Shown piece after piece: positions 35,805 through 48,340 of a stretch of 64,000 nucleotides of DNA. The first letter of the stretch is position 1; every line of letters begins with the position of its first letter. The stretch comes from Melampsora larici-populina 98AG31 (Eukaryota; Basidiomycota; Pucciniomycetes; Pucciniales; Melampsoraceae). The notes under the pieces were generated by a model. The model did not search any database and was not told the origin of the DNA. It saw only the letters and a list, made by a program, of their open reading frames with translations. A program made the position numbers and the translations under genes. The DNA lies in the NCBI RefSeq assembly GCF_000204055.1, contig NW_006768834.1, positions 37,574-101,573 on the forward strand. Direction: 5' to 3'.

Positions 35805-36185
35805 ATTGCGGTTGAGTTGTTGAGTTGTTGAACCGAGTGATTGAAGATGATGAGTGAAGATGAGGGAAAAGACGAGTGAAGACGAGCAAAGATGAGGGAA
35901 GGTGAAGTTCTGTACTGTAGATTGACTTTCCGTACGGTAGACGGGGACTTGTCAAAATTTGGGCAAGGTTACAAGACAAAAGAAATCACAGAAATGTGAT
36001 TTCTTGAAGGAAGAATTCGCTAATAGCGAATTCTTGAAATGTCTCGAAAAATCGCCTTTTATAAGCATTTTTCGATTTTTAAAATGCTTGTAAATAAGAA
36101 AACGAACGCATTTCACAGAATGTGATTTCTTGACTGCCAAGAATGTGATTTCTTGCAAAAAAGAGCTTAAGTGAACGCGCTCTAA

Positions 36186-39100
36186 GTGATAGGACCAGTC
36201 TCTGGGGAAGTTTGTCACGGGATCAAGGGTCTTGTTGATAATGTCTCCATCCTATTATGGCAATTGTCGGATGAGGAAAAGGGAGGGGAATGTACAACGT
36301 GTAATCTGGAGTACCAGTTCCTCAACCTGTGACATGTAAGTCCTTTCCTGTCACATATGGGATTATAACATTAAGTACAGAAATGTGGAAATCCACTATT
36401 GTTTCAGTGATATTGTTCTGTACGGTATGTACCGTACAGAAATGACCCTGCCCCACAATCATAGAGGATTGTACTTTCAGTAAATAATCTGCAAGCCCTT
36501 GGCTCAGAAATATGGATAGTCTCAAAGTATCTAGATTCACAAGATGCTGAGATCCATCATGGTGTGAAGAATGATCTCAAGAATCCATTGTTGTCTGATG
36601 GATGATCGTACAACAACAAGGACAATCCAAAAAATTGCACAAGATGTTCTTTTGATGAAGTCATTTTGATTGATCAAGTCGATTATTGAGAAGATTAGTT
36701 GAAATGATTGATTGATTGGAACCAACTATCAAGGCACAACTCGTCGGGGAGTTCCATGACTGTGGTGCGGGTTAGGATGTCTACAAGCATATGCTAATAT
36801 ACCACCATGTGTGGTGTGCGGAAAATTTTTCCCATTCCTCCAGGAAAATTATTCACACATCCACGCAACATCCTTGACCGCAAAACAGCTCAGCTCATCC
36901 ATTTTGTCACACACTCAGTTCTCAAAACTTTGTTATTTGATTTTATTTGCAAATACCACCCACCCAGAGGGGTCAGACAATCCTTTGGTTTGCACAGGAA
37001 GGAATGTTTTTGGGACCACACAAACCAAGCCGGTGTGGAAATCAAAATTAATGACCATTTTTTCTAACATTACCTGTTGATATTTATTCAATCAAGGATT
37101 CAAAGTTATTATAAAAGATTCAACTTTTATATCAATCTTATATTTTGGATTTTTCTTCATTTGCACACTCATTTATATTGTTCTGTTACAATATCAATTT
37201 ATTATATTTTGTTTTACAATTGGGAGTTATAGACTTCTTCAAATCCAAGACTCAAGTATAATTACTCAACTCAAACTGATTTTGATTATAGCTTATTATC
37301 TTCAACTTTGGTACTTTAATCATTTTATTATTCATTTATTTACAACACATAAAACTACATACAAACAAAAGAAGAAATGCTTAAAAAAACAAATAAAGAA
37401 TACCTACAGTCCAATTAAAATGAAGGTGTCAGTATTCTTAATTATCAAGATTAGGGTCCAAAGTCAAGGTTTAAGATTAGAAAGAAATAGGATTGTCATA
37501 CAAAGATAGAAGGCTGAAATCATAATTGAAGAGGTTGATTGATGAAGGTTGTGGTTGAAAAGGAGTTGAGATCGATATTGAATCAGTTCAATAGATCTAG
37601 GGTGTGATTCTGAAGATGAGAAGGTGGAGAAGATGTGAAAAAAAGACTTACTTGAAGGTTAGAGTGTTGAGTTAAGATTGAGGGTAGGTGACATCAAGAT
37701 CGAGATGGGTAGCTGAGGTCCAACTGAATCAAAGATTGATGAAGGTGGTAGTTGAAATTGGAGCTGTAGATCGAAATTCTAAAACTGAAAGTAACAATAA
37801 GAGTGGTGATGATTCAGTTTCAGTAATTCAAAAGAAGGAAATGGAATGAAACTTACCTACATAGTGATCAAAATTGAAATTGGATGACTCACTCTATTTG
37901 AGACCAGAAATCGAATCCTAAATCAATAAAGCCAAGATGATGTTAATGAGATCTGGATGAGAAAGGGAGACTGGAGAAGAGGAAAGTGGAGAAAGATTAA
38001 AAGAAACTTACTGTAATGTGATTAGAGAAAGGAGGGGAATGAGTTGATGATGTGATGCCGAGTGCAATCGGAGTAAAACTTAAATAACTTGGTTGGGGTG
38101 AATGGAAGGGTATGTAGCTGTTGAAGCGAAGGTTGTGAGTATATAAGGAGGGGGTTTCTAGCAAATGGAATCCTATCATCCTATCATCCTATCAGATATG
38201 TTTTGATTTGATCATCGTGTTTGTGTGTGTGAAAAAGAGTTTGTTAGTTCTTTCTTTTGTGATCGAGTTTGAGTGATTGATTTAAAAACTCTTGAAGTGT
38301 CTATTTTCAATCTTGAGGTCTTGTTTGTGTGATTAAGATAAAATAAGTTGTCTTGAAGAGTTTCATTGAATTTAAATAAGGCTATTGATAGTGTTTCGTG
38401 ATCTACTGTGTTCTTGATAACTTGCTGAGAGTGTAGTGTGCGAGTTATTGATATTGAAGTCTTGATCGGTTGCTGAGCTGGTGTGAAGACGTTGGTCTTT
38501 ATTTTTTTTATTATTTTTTTACTTTGTGTTATCTGTGTCACTGTTTGTGAAAGCTTAAACAACTCGGGACCAACCCAGAGCACCGGTTTGAATCCCATCC
38601 TTTCAACAAATTTGCCAATTTTGAAAAATCCCTTCTGGAAATTTGACTTTGCCGATTATTCGAAACAATTAAATTGTTATCACCGGGTCCGAGTACCCAA
38701 TTTCCTGGAAAATCACCACCACCGACAAAACCATCTCCCCCCTCTCCAATTGTAAAAGTACACTGCGGACTCAAAATCCAAAAGTAGTAAAAAATTGAAA
38801 ATTACATAACTCTGGTTATAGAGGTTGTGTAGGCGTGTACAGTACACCTCCAGGCTCCGCCAGACTTTGCACATCCATCTATGGGATAAACAAAGTGTTG
38901 CGGGAAAAATTTGTGAAGATAGAAAGTTGTTAGATTGCTCTGGTTCTTTTTGAACTGCAACAAAAGGTCGAGGTCAGCTTCACCGCACCCGTAGTTTCAT
39001 CCGCTCTCACAAGTGGTGATTCTTACCCTCTCCGGCTCAGCCTACGCTACACTGTGTAGGAGTTCTACACCGGCCCGCGGCCTGCCATCCCATACAGCTC

Positions 39101-41119
39101 TCTGGCTTCCAAGAAAATGATCTTGGAAGCAGAGCGTGGGTGGTATATGTCAGTAAACACATATAACAGCCCAAATAGAACTTATGTGTTAAAAGGACTA
39201 GATAAATAGCTCACACGAAATGGATATGAAGACAAAAAAATGATTGATGAGAAGATGAAAAAGTTGATCAATGAGAAGATGAAGGAGTTGATCAATGAGA
39301 GGGTGATAGAAATTAAATGAGTAGAGGGTGGTTTTGGGAGGGTGGTGATGGTTTACTTGGTAGAATCAGTAGATTTGGTGGATGCCAATTCAGTACAGAT
39401 TCTGTAGAGGTGCAGTAACTGTACCTCTACAGATGTTTGACCAAATCTGTAGCTACCAATCTGTACTTTGTCCACAACTGGGGATTTTTGGCCTTGGTAT
39501 GGTAAATTTCAGTCAAATTTAAAGTACCAAGGCTGTTTACAGCAACAATAGTGGATGCTATTAGGAAATAAGAAAGGGACCCACTATTTCTAGACCCCCT
39601 GCAAATGACCCTTAGCCCCCTTGTTCTGGGGAATTACCCAACTGACCTGGCAAAACCAAATTGCACCAAGCCAAAATTTGGCTGGGTCAGACCTCAAACA
39701 TCCAACAATAAGGCCTGTATCTTCATTTCTTTGTCCTGCTTTGTGCCCCTTTCTTACCAAAGGGGCGACAGCATCCATAAAAGAAGCTTACAGTGCCCTT
39801 ACCTGAACATGCCCACACACAAATGAGGAGTGTTTTCAAACATGCAGCATGCAATTCACCTTCAAGTGAGTAAAAATTCTCAAATCCAGATGATCCAAAG
39901 AAATCATATGACCGTACTGCATGGTTCCTTCTGGTAAGACTGCCACATGAGCCAAGAAGTATGACTTAAAGTGTTTGATGATATATTATCAATTCCTTGA
40001 TCTCACAGACATGAGACACATAAAAAATGAAACAAAAACAAAATCTTGCCAGACCAACAGAGGAGAGGAGCCACCTACAACATAGGGATAGGTGTCAAAA
40101 ATAATCATGGATGCACTCACAAGCCACCCTATTTCTAGAATTTCTCAGTTCCCAGCTTTTTTATCTTATAGGAGTGTTAATCTGCATAAATTCTGATACT
40201 TTTCCCCTTGAATATTTGTCACTTTACCTTTGATGAGACGAGAGAGAGTGAGACTCAAGAGAGGAACATCTCTGGGTGAGAGGTTCTCTGAGAGGACTCC
40301 AAACTGGTACCTGGATTGTTACCTAATCCAGGGCCAAAATGGTCAGCGTTGAAACCGTGCGTGGATGATATAGATGGAAATACATTGAATTTTGGAATGA
40401 ATGATCTCTTGAAACCAAATATCAATAAACAAGGAAACTTATTGAAGCAACAGTTATAATCATCCAAATGAGAACTTTAGGAGAAATGAGAACTTCAATT
40501 ACAACAACAACTTCCAAAAGAATTAAAAAATTCAATTTAATAGACAAAACAATAGGGGACTACCCAATCAGATCAAGCAAATAACAAAGTTTTTGGTCTG
40601 TGTTTCTACTCAACTTGATTGAACCTATCCCTGCCACAAATGCCAATGCAAGAGTTGTCTTAGACAGAGACATAGATGTTGTTAAAAAATTTCCAGGTAA
40701 GAGTCACAGATCAGGCAAGATTCTTCATCCAGTCTTTACTCACAATTAGTCAATCTTCTTCATTTGAAGTAAATACACTGAGAGCACATTGTTGAATTGA
40801 CGTAAGTAGTGAAGAGCTAATCAAACGTTGTGATAGTTGATTGTCTGCAAAACATGAGAAGGATTTATCAGGAAGCTTAACTAAAAGTTAAATAAAAACA
40901 ATACAAGTACAGTAAAGATTCACACAAAATAATTCATGGTTAAACCTTGAAGGTTAATAGGGCAGAAATGTACCTATGTGAGTCAAGCTCAGAAAAATAA
41001 TTGTTTAATAAGATAGTTTCAGACGTACAATGATAAGGTTGTATGTCAAGAGGGAAACAGCCCAAATTGTAAGTCAAGGTTCCAGATAACATAAGTAATA
41101 ATAATAATTATATTTAGAA
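36186..41119. other. AT-rich intergenic DNA, no supported gene
   Basis: About 4.9 kb without a credible gene. It holds a perfect palindrome (TTCTGTACGGTA, spacer TG, complement) at 36416-36441, a purine-rich low-complexity zone (about 37500-38150), a triple CCTATCAT tract (about 38171-38195) and an imperfect hairpin TCTGTAGAGGTGCAG...CTGTACCTCTACAGA at about 39399-39431. AACAATAGTGGATGCT at 39544-39559 is the exact complement of 30935-30950. Several open frames exist but none has a motif. Confidence 0.5.
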
Positions 41120-42577
41120 TTAAGGTAGGCCGTTGCTATTTGCCGCCCACATGAAATCCATGTAGGCGCTGTCCAAAATACGCCTACATGGATGTTTTCC
41201 GCCAAAAAGCGCCTACATACAGCCTGTAGGCGCTTTTTTCTTTTTTAAATGACGCCTACAGGCTGAAAAACCAATGTAGGCGTCATTTGTGTACGCCTAC
41301 ATTCTGAAAATAGAATGTAGGCGTCATTTGTGTACGCCTACATTCTGAAAATAGAATGTAGGCGTCATTTGTGTACGCCTACATTCTATTTTTAGAATGT
41401 AGGCGCTCGAAAAAAGCGCCTACATTTCATTTGGGCTATGTAGGCGCTTTTTTTAACACTGCGCCACATTGCAAATTTACCGTGGAGTTTAGAAAATTGA
41501 GTAGACATAGAAAATTATAGAGAAGCTGGCAAGGGTCAGAAAAATATGAAAAAATAATGGGAGGGCCCTTTGATGCATTCCAATTGTCTGGCATATTTTT
41601 TCATATTTTTAAAACCACAATGCATATAACACTACACAAAATATAATATCTTCTGGGCAGAAAATACAAAAACCAACAAACAGTGATATTGAGCAGTCTT
41701 GGAGAGAGACAAAAATACATAAAAATATGCATATTGTTCCTATGGCTGAGACCTTGAATTTGAGCATTTTTTTGTATTTTTAGTGTGCAGATTGTTGATT
41801 GTACTAACAAAAAACCTCCAAGTTTCTCAGATTACAACCTGTAACACGGATTGGAATTTGGCCAAGGGGTGACAAGGGGATATCTGGAATTCTATATCCC
41901 TCATATCTTTTGCAATTCTGGGTCAAAACACTTGATAGTTAGCTGATTAGGAAGCAATGAAATGCATTTGAATGTAATGTTAATGCATCAAATCTGTAGC
42001 TCCGCTACAAAAAAACCTATTTGTCTTCAAATCCATTAGTCTCTGTGATATGATCTAGTTTAGATCTATCTGTGTAGTTGTGCTGGGTCTCTGTCTTTGT
42101 TTTACATTGATATCTACCACTCACGGTATGCACATTCACACACATAAGATACATTTGACCATACAGTCTTTGTGTGATACCTAACTCGTTGCCGAGTTAG
42201 GTTTCACGTGTTTGGGGGGGGCCGCTCGGCCGAAGACTCCCTGGTCAAGGGTGGATCTCTGCTACCTCTACTTGGGACATGACGTCCGGAGCCTGCGGAG
42301 AGCCACCCTGCCAGGGCTCGAGTTCGTGCGGTCCGTGTGGCTTGTCAGTATGGTAGCCCCCCTGAACCTTGTTCCCTGTACAATGGTTTCAGTTTCACAG
42401 GCGTCGATCTCTCTGTCGATCTCATGGTCTAGGAAGTGTAATGTTCTTGGTCAACTACCCCTCAATGAGGACAGCTTAAATTATGCTACGACGTAACACC
42501 ACGATTCATTTCCCTCCTCTCAACTTTTATGGGTCTTCTCGCAGCTACAGATCAATCACCTACTCGCTAACCTTCTA

Positions 42578-43747
42578 CTATGTACTCCTCTCCTGGTTTC
42601 CTCCACCATCAGACTCAATCTCGAAGGTACGTCTCTTCTCGGACCCTGGATCTCCTTCTGCGCTTCCATCTCTGAACCTCACCGCCGGCCATCCTGGGTC
42701 CTCCATCGCCTTCCAGACGTATTTCGCATCCTCTGCTTGTTCCTTCGAGTACTTCCTTAAGTACAATTGGTAAGCTTTCGATTTCCACCTTCCAATTTGT
42801 ACAATGTCTTCTAATGGTAATCCGTCGTTCCAGCGTAGTGTAGCTCCTCCTACCCTGAAGGAGTGTCCAGTCAGCCGGTTGTCTGGGTCTGATGAGTCCC
42901 ATACTTTCTTGTATATGCTCATTGCCTCGAACTTCGTTAGGCATTTACGCTTTCCTTCTTTGTCTACGTATGAGAACAGCTGATCGGTATGTGTTGTGCC
43001 TTCGTTACTTTTGACTAGTAGGTGTAGAATGCGAAAGGGGTCTAACAACGATGGGCGGCGGTGTAAGTGCAACCACTGGATCTCCCCTGGTTTAGCTGTT
43101 TTTGTGTTGTAGAGTGCAATTTTGATGTAATCGTAGTTCGCCGAGGTAAGTACGTCCTTCACCAATATCGGCCTGGACTTTTTCTTATCCGATATCAGTT
43201 CGCCTAGGCGAGCCATGCCCCAGAAGGCGGTGATTGCCACAGCGAGTGCTGCCTGATTCTTTCTACCGGAGTTCGTGAGTGCCTTCAGAAGCTCTGCCAT
43301 GTGGCGCAGCTCGACCGGTCGTTTCTGAGGTCTTGGTGACTCTTTTTTTGCAGCGTCTGTCACCGCTACTGCCTTCAAGATCTTCTTCACGACGGGGTCA
43401 TTTTCTTGGGGAAAGGGGTGGTTATGGAAAAGGTGCCATGAGCGGATTCCGGTTACGTATTTCGCTAAGGTTCCTGCTGTGATCTTGTGAGTGCTCGATG
43501 TCTTTGATGGGGAACTGGAGTCATCAAGTCTTGAGTTTACTGGTTCTCCTGCCCATACTAGGAAGTGGTACAACGTTATCGGATCTAAGGGTAAGATTTG
43601 GTCTCGCCTCTTGCCGCTCAGTTCTGCGAACTTCATCAGTTTTGATATAGCTGACGAATAGTTCTCTAGCGTCGGTTGGGACCAGCTTCCACTTAGCAGG
43701 GCCCTCTGAATCGGGTTTTCTTGCCAAGTGATGGAACTATGGTGCAA
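42578..43747 (-). CDS. Tyrosine recombinase of the YR retroelement
   Basis: This site-specific recombinase would integrate circular cDNA. A single open frame of 389 codons has an N-terminal helical core-binding region (SQPTLENYSSAISKLMKFAE; TAGTLAKYVTGIRSWHL) followed by the catalytic domain. The first catalytic Arg is in WGMARLGELISD; the H-x-x-R box is GHSFRVGGATL; the Trp/His position is IGRWKSKAY; and the nucleophile Tyr is probably in YQLYLRKYS. The set R, HxxR, W, Y is complete. The tail after WPAVRF is low-complexity. No stop or frameshift was seen. Confidence 0.88.
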   Translation of the reverse strand: MHHSSITWQENPIQRALLSGSWSQPTLENYSSAISKLMKFAELSGKRRDQILPLDPITLYHFLVWAGEPVNSRLDDSSSPSKTSSTHKITAGTLAKYVTGIRSWHLFHNHPFPQENDPVVKKILKAVAVTDAAKKESPRPQKRPVELRHMAELLKALTNSGRKNQAALAVAITAFWGMARLGELISDKKKSRPILVKDVLTSANYDYIKIALYNTKTAKPGEIQWLHLHRRPSLLDPFRILHLLVKSNEGTTHTDQLFSYVDKEGKRKCLTKFEAMSIYKKVWDSSDPDNRLTGHSFRVGGATLRWNDGLPLEDIVQIGRWKSKAYQLYLRKYSKEQAEDAKYVWKAMEDPGWPAVRFRDGSAEGDPGSEKRRTFEIESDGGGNQERST

Positions 43748-43883
43748 GATACGGACGTGATAGATGTGTTAGCGGTTATCGGTTCATGACCTGGGTACGT
43801 CTCTTTCTCTCTTTTTTTTTTTTTTTTTTACTTACGATGATTCATCTTGGAGGAAGTTCACTAATTTCTTTTTGTTTTCCATC

Positions 43884-45965
43884 TTAACGGATGTTCCTTT
43901 GCAGCAGTTGGCTTAGGTCGATGGGTAGGTTTATTATCACCTCGTTGATAAGCTCCCAGTCTGCTGTTTCGCCTCGAGATAGGCCGTCGGCCTTATTTTC
44001 ACCTGATGTGACTCGTTCTATGAAGAGGTCGCACTGGAAACTGGTGAGAGCTTTCTGGATGTTCTTCCACTCCTGATTAACCGTCTTATCGCGGGACTTC
44101 CTATTACGACAAACAGCTTCGGTCGTTGTATTATCAGTTAACACTCGGAACCTCCTGCCTGCCGGTGGAAACAGGTCTGCTACGACCCTTAACCCCAATC
44201 GAATGGCTACTGTTTCAAGCCATGCGATCTTCCGTTTCGGGGTATTCGGCGGTAAGTTTCGTGTTTCCCAGCCCTCTAGTAACTTGAACTGTGCCCACCT
44301 CGAGCCGACCAGGATCCCTATGCCGAAGTTTGGGCTGGCATCTCCAACCCAGCCTACATCAATGGGGTCTACCTCTGGGACCAGCCTCAGGGGTTCGAAT
44401 TCGGTAAGTGTCTGGAGCCACTCTCTCAGATCTCTTTTCACCTCTTCAGGTACCTTGCGTGTCGCTTGGGCATTATACCATGTCGCCGTCCACCAATATA
44501 GGTCCCACATACAGCATCTCATGTTTGGGATGATGTGTGTTATGTGTCCCAGCTGTCCGACAATCTTCTCAATGTCCTTCTTCTTCCATTTCTGGTCCAA
44601 CGTGAGTAGATCTGTTACTGTCTGAATCCTTTCTTCTAATTTTTCCTTCGGAAGTCTAACTGTTTTGCTGTCTCCATTCCATATGAAACCAAGATATTTT
44701 TGCTCCACCTCCCAGTCGCAGAATTTCTCGTTGTTAGATTGGACACCCATGTTCTTGGTCACTTGGAGGATATCTTTCATATCCAGTAAGTCTCCTTTCT
44801 CTTTCACCAGCATATTATCATCTACCCACCGGAAGATGGCTTTCACATTGAAGACTGCTTTAATTATTTCCTTCCAAGTGTCTGCCATCCACCCGAAGGT
44901 GCCACACCCTGCAACCCCGCCAAATGCTATCCGCGTATTGATCCATATCATTCCCTGAAAGTCTTTAATCGTTACACTGTGAAAATAATGTATTTTTCCA
45001 AGGTGAAAAATGATTGACATTAATGCACAAAATGATTAATAATGCAGAATTAATGCAGAAAAATGCAGAATTAATACAGAATTAATGCATTTTTAATCAT
45101 TTTGTGAAATAAATGTAATCATTTTTCACCTTGGAAAAATACATTATATTTGCAGTGTTAGGTATTTCCATTGTGTTGGGTGAGTTGGTCCTTGACAATA
45201 GGCTTTTTTCCAGTCTACAATAGCTAACAGTAGGGATTTCCCTGTTGCCGCTCTAAAGTATCTCGCCACCGTCGCAAAGTCGTCCCACGACGTCTTGTAA
45301 TCTTCTTTGTCCACAAAGAAATTTACCAATGGGATATCTGGTGCTTCGTCTGAGTAAAGCCAGTCTCTCAAGATCCTCTCTGCATTGTCTGAGTGTGCGG
45401 TTCTATCTTCACCTGTCCAGTCGTCTGCACGTTCGATTGGGGGTGGTTCCCTTGAGTCTTGATTTCTCTTTTTCATCAACGATACCTTATCTTTTGGGAA
45501 GGATAGGTCGTTGATCATCCTGAGGGAGCCATCGTTGTTAGTTACGCTGCCCATTGGGCTCGAGCGGAAGAAGCCCCATCTAGCGAATACCTCTTCATGA
45601 GTAAATGGTCCGAACATTCGCCCGGCTCGTCTTTCTTTTTGAAGGTTATTCATTATTTGCTCTTTAACGGCTAGCGCGGAGGAGTGGTTGTCGGGGGTAA
45701 ACCAACGTAAGTCTCCTATCTTGTGCTCTGGTATCCCTTGATGGAAACCTTCTTTCAGCGCCGTAATGACATGTTTCCATCTATCCGATAGATTACATTC
45801 TTCTAGCAGGGTTTCCCACTCTGGTATCACCATCTCGCATCGTACCTCTTCGGGCCACTGTCTCTCCGATTGGGGGACTCTCCTTAGTGGTCGAACCTTG
45901 TCAAGTCTCTCTTGACCGCTCATCAGGATTTCATCTGATTCGGCGGCAATACTAGTAGAGTACAA
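43884..45965 (-). pseudogene. Reverse transcriptase-RNase H, split by a MITE
   Basis: The upstream half (45965 down to about 45158) carries fingers and palm motif A, IVDWKKAYCQGP. The downstream half (from about 44974 to 43884) carries GMIWINTRIAFGG, the motif C active site as FRWVDDNMLV, the RNase H domain with Asp in GDASPNFG, Glu in AWLETVAIRL, Asp in LTDNTTTEA and Asp in NKADGLSRG. The halves are parted by the 183-bp MITE at 44975-45157, inserted inside the WKYLT region. Deleting the MITE and one TTA leaves the two halves in the same frame with no other lesion, so the break is probably recent. Confidence 0.88.
44975..45157. mobile_element. 183-bp MITE copy 2, TTA duplication, inside the RT gene
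   Basis: It has the same 183-bp family as 30501-30683, with ends CACTGTGAAAATAATGTAT and ...TACATTATATTTGCAGTG, flanked by TTA at 44972-44974 and 45158-45160. It lies within the reverse transcriptase coding frame. Confidence 0.92.
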
Positions 45966-46209
45966 AAAAAAAAGGGGGATAACGTAAGTCAGTGTTGTTT
46001 CCTCCTCTCACTCCCGTGTCTCACTAGGGGGGGGTTGTTTGGAGGGTGTGAAAGTCTTTTAATATGTATTGCATGTGGCTTTCTCAAACGTAAGTGTGTG
46101 ATAGTATTCACTCTTCTTTCATTATTGTTTCAGTGGGGCTTCTAACATGATTTTAATTGGGTGTGGATACTAATAGGGGTTACAAGCGTTTGTTCTCTTA
46201 TATCTGCAC

Positions 46210-48340
46210 TTACTTGTTACCAGTTGCGGAACTTCTGCCTTTCTCAGCCTGATTTCCACTACTACTCGGTGCTGAGCTACCCTCTAACATCAACTGCTTG
46301 GTTTGAGGCACAAAGCTTCCAGGTCCTATAGCTGGTCTGTTGGTTTGCGGTATGAACTGTCTGCTCTGATTTTCGTGCTGACTAAAATGATTGAAGCTAC
46401 CATTGTTGTTGGGATACGATCGTCTCGGGCCATTCACATGGTGTCTCACATTCGACTGGCTGCGATTCTGGAAGGGTCTTCCTCCACGTCCTGATCTCTG
46501 GCTTCTAGACGGACCGGCATGTGGGTTGTGTTTGTGAAACAGGGGTGTAGCTGATATTGGGTTCAGAGCTGAGACTAATCGACCTCCTGTTCCTTCTAGT
46601 TTAAGCTCCTGGATGATGTTTAGGCCATCCCACGACTGGTGCTCAGGGTAGATCTGCCCATCTATCGGGCTTTTGTTTTGCAGGGTGTAGCCTATAGCAT
46701 ACGGGTTATCGTCAAACAACTCGTCTTTCGCGAACTCCGAGTCCGTTATGGCTTGTTTAACTAAGGCTTTGTTCCGGAATCCGACATCAGACATTCTGCC
46801 ATCGGGTAATCGATGTTCCCAGACGTTCTGCCTCTGGGCTATATCGTAACGAAACGCCGGGGTCCATCTGCCTTGTTGCTCTAGCTGGATTTCTAGTACG
46901 TTCATCTTATGGGCGATGAGACGTGGTGCCATCGGGTGGTTAATCTGATTTGGCAATTTGTCGTACTCTGCTTGATGATATCTGACCATTAGATCGAACC
47001 TCTTGGACCACTCAGCCGACGTGAGGCGCCACTCGCTAGGGATTGGTAACCCCACATAAGGGATGGTGCCTGAGTGACAGCTTGCAGGTTTCGCTCTCTT
47101 CTTAGCCATAAAGTTCTTATCCAGTAACAGCCATTTGACGTTGAAAATCGAAACCGGAACATGTCTATTCTTATTGATCATGAGTTTATCGAAGTAGTCT
47201 GAGAGTTTTGGCATGGTGTGTGTGAGATGACATCCAACTACAACCTCTGTATTGACTTTCTCTTTCTCCTTCTTTGACTTCTTGGCGGAAGGTTGCTCAT
47301 CGTCTTCCGCCTCCTTTTCACTCTCTGTATCTTCTAATCACACGAATCGATCAGGTCGGTTGAGTCTTTTACGGCATTCTCTTTATTTCAGGGGTCAAAC
47401 TCTGCTCACCATCTGAATCAATGTCATATAACTGAGGATCTCGCTCTTCTGAATTATTCTTCTCGCACCATTTCATGTACTGGGTGGTCAACATTTCCAG
47501 TCTCTTGTCTTTTTTCTTCCTATACGCGGTCTGGATGTTACGGATCCATTTTTCGTGTGCTAGGCATAGCTGAGGGTCTAGGTCTGCATCTTCCGTATCT
47601 GCTTCTATATTTGGTTCACGTAGGGAACAAAATTTCCGCAAACGTAAGTTTCTCTCTTCTCACTCGTTCTTCTCTGTTTATATAGATTATCACTTCTGGG
47701 CCTGACACGTAACAAATGCATGTTTCAAGATATATATTGATTAACTGGATGTTGCTTCGGAATTTAACCGGTTAGATCAACAAGGCCTTTAGCTTCAGGT
47801 GATTTTCAAATACCACTATGGACATTCTTTATTCTCTTCGGAATTTAACCGGGATGTGATGTTTTACTGATCAAGTGACTTGTGGGCTTTTCTTCTCCTC
47901 GGATTTTAACCGGAACTTTCTTCTCCTCGGATTTTAACCGGAATCAAGCTTTACACTAGTTAGATTATATATTACTCACGTAGGCCGACTAAGATACCAC
48001 CACTGCGTTCTACTCCATCCACCACTCCTACTGCGGTGGTTTCATTCGTGGGCTCTGTCGTCACATCTGGTTCTTCTTGGTGTTGGGCGTTAGCACTCGT
48101 ACTCGCCGTTGGTTGATTGGTGTTATTCGGTGGGCCTCTATTTTCTTTAGGGTCGGTATCTTGTTCTTCGTCGTCGATCTCTCTGTCCATACCTTCTCCC
48201 GCTTTTTGGCTTCTTGTTATGCATTGACTCTTCCCTTTGACTTTGTCCACGACATTGACTGACTTCTTGGGGGCTGCAGCTGTTGATCTCGGTTCCAGGG
48301 TGGCGTTAAGGGTTTGTTCGTTGAACTCTTCGTTGTTCAT
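46210..48340 (-). CDS. Gag-like protein of the YR retroelement, multi-exon
   Basis: Exon 1 starts at 48340 (MNNEEFNEQTLNATLEPRST) and is acidic and Thr/Asn-rich, with a GTGAGT donor near 47975. Exon 2 (about 47600-47369) encodes EADTEDADLDPQLCLAHEKW and YMKWCEKNNSEE. A third segment (about 47330-46210) runs through an acidic/basic DTESEKEAEDDEQPS and KKSKKEKEK region into MPKLSDYFDKLMINKNRHVP, SEWRLTSAEWSKRFDLMVRY and an Arg/Gly/Asn/Gln-rich tail (SQRSGRGGRPFQNRSQSN), an RNA-binding-like end. This order matches the Gag-like proteins of fungal YR retroelements. Splice sites are approximate. A 16-bp TCGGA(A/T)TTTAACCGG motif occurs four times in the intron at about 47756-47941. Confidence 0.65.

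Larger units (their letters stand above)
31005..36182. mobile_element. PIF/Harbinger element with transposase and Myb/SANT genes
   Basis: The left terminus GAGCCCGGTAACTTAAGC (31005-31022) and the complement of the right terminus (36165-36182, GAGCGCGTTCACTTAAGC) match at 14 of 18 bases. Both are flanked by TAA (31002-31004 and 36183-36185), the 3-bp duplication expected of Harbinger elements. The 5178-bp element holds two convergent genes, a DDE transposase (+) and a Myb/SANT-like DNA-binding protein (-), as in autonomous Harbingers. It is probably dead: the transposase has a TGA and a foldback insertion. Confidence 0.85.

Noticed and set aside
35572..35823. Plus-strand frame of repeated ELSFDLTF
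   Set aside because: Antisense of the KDNSKVKS-coding repeat.
37997..38755. Short frames on both strands
   Set aside because: Low-complexity translation, no homologous motif and no supporting splice sites.
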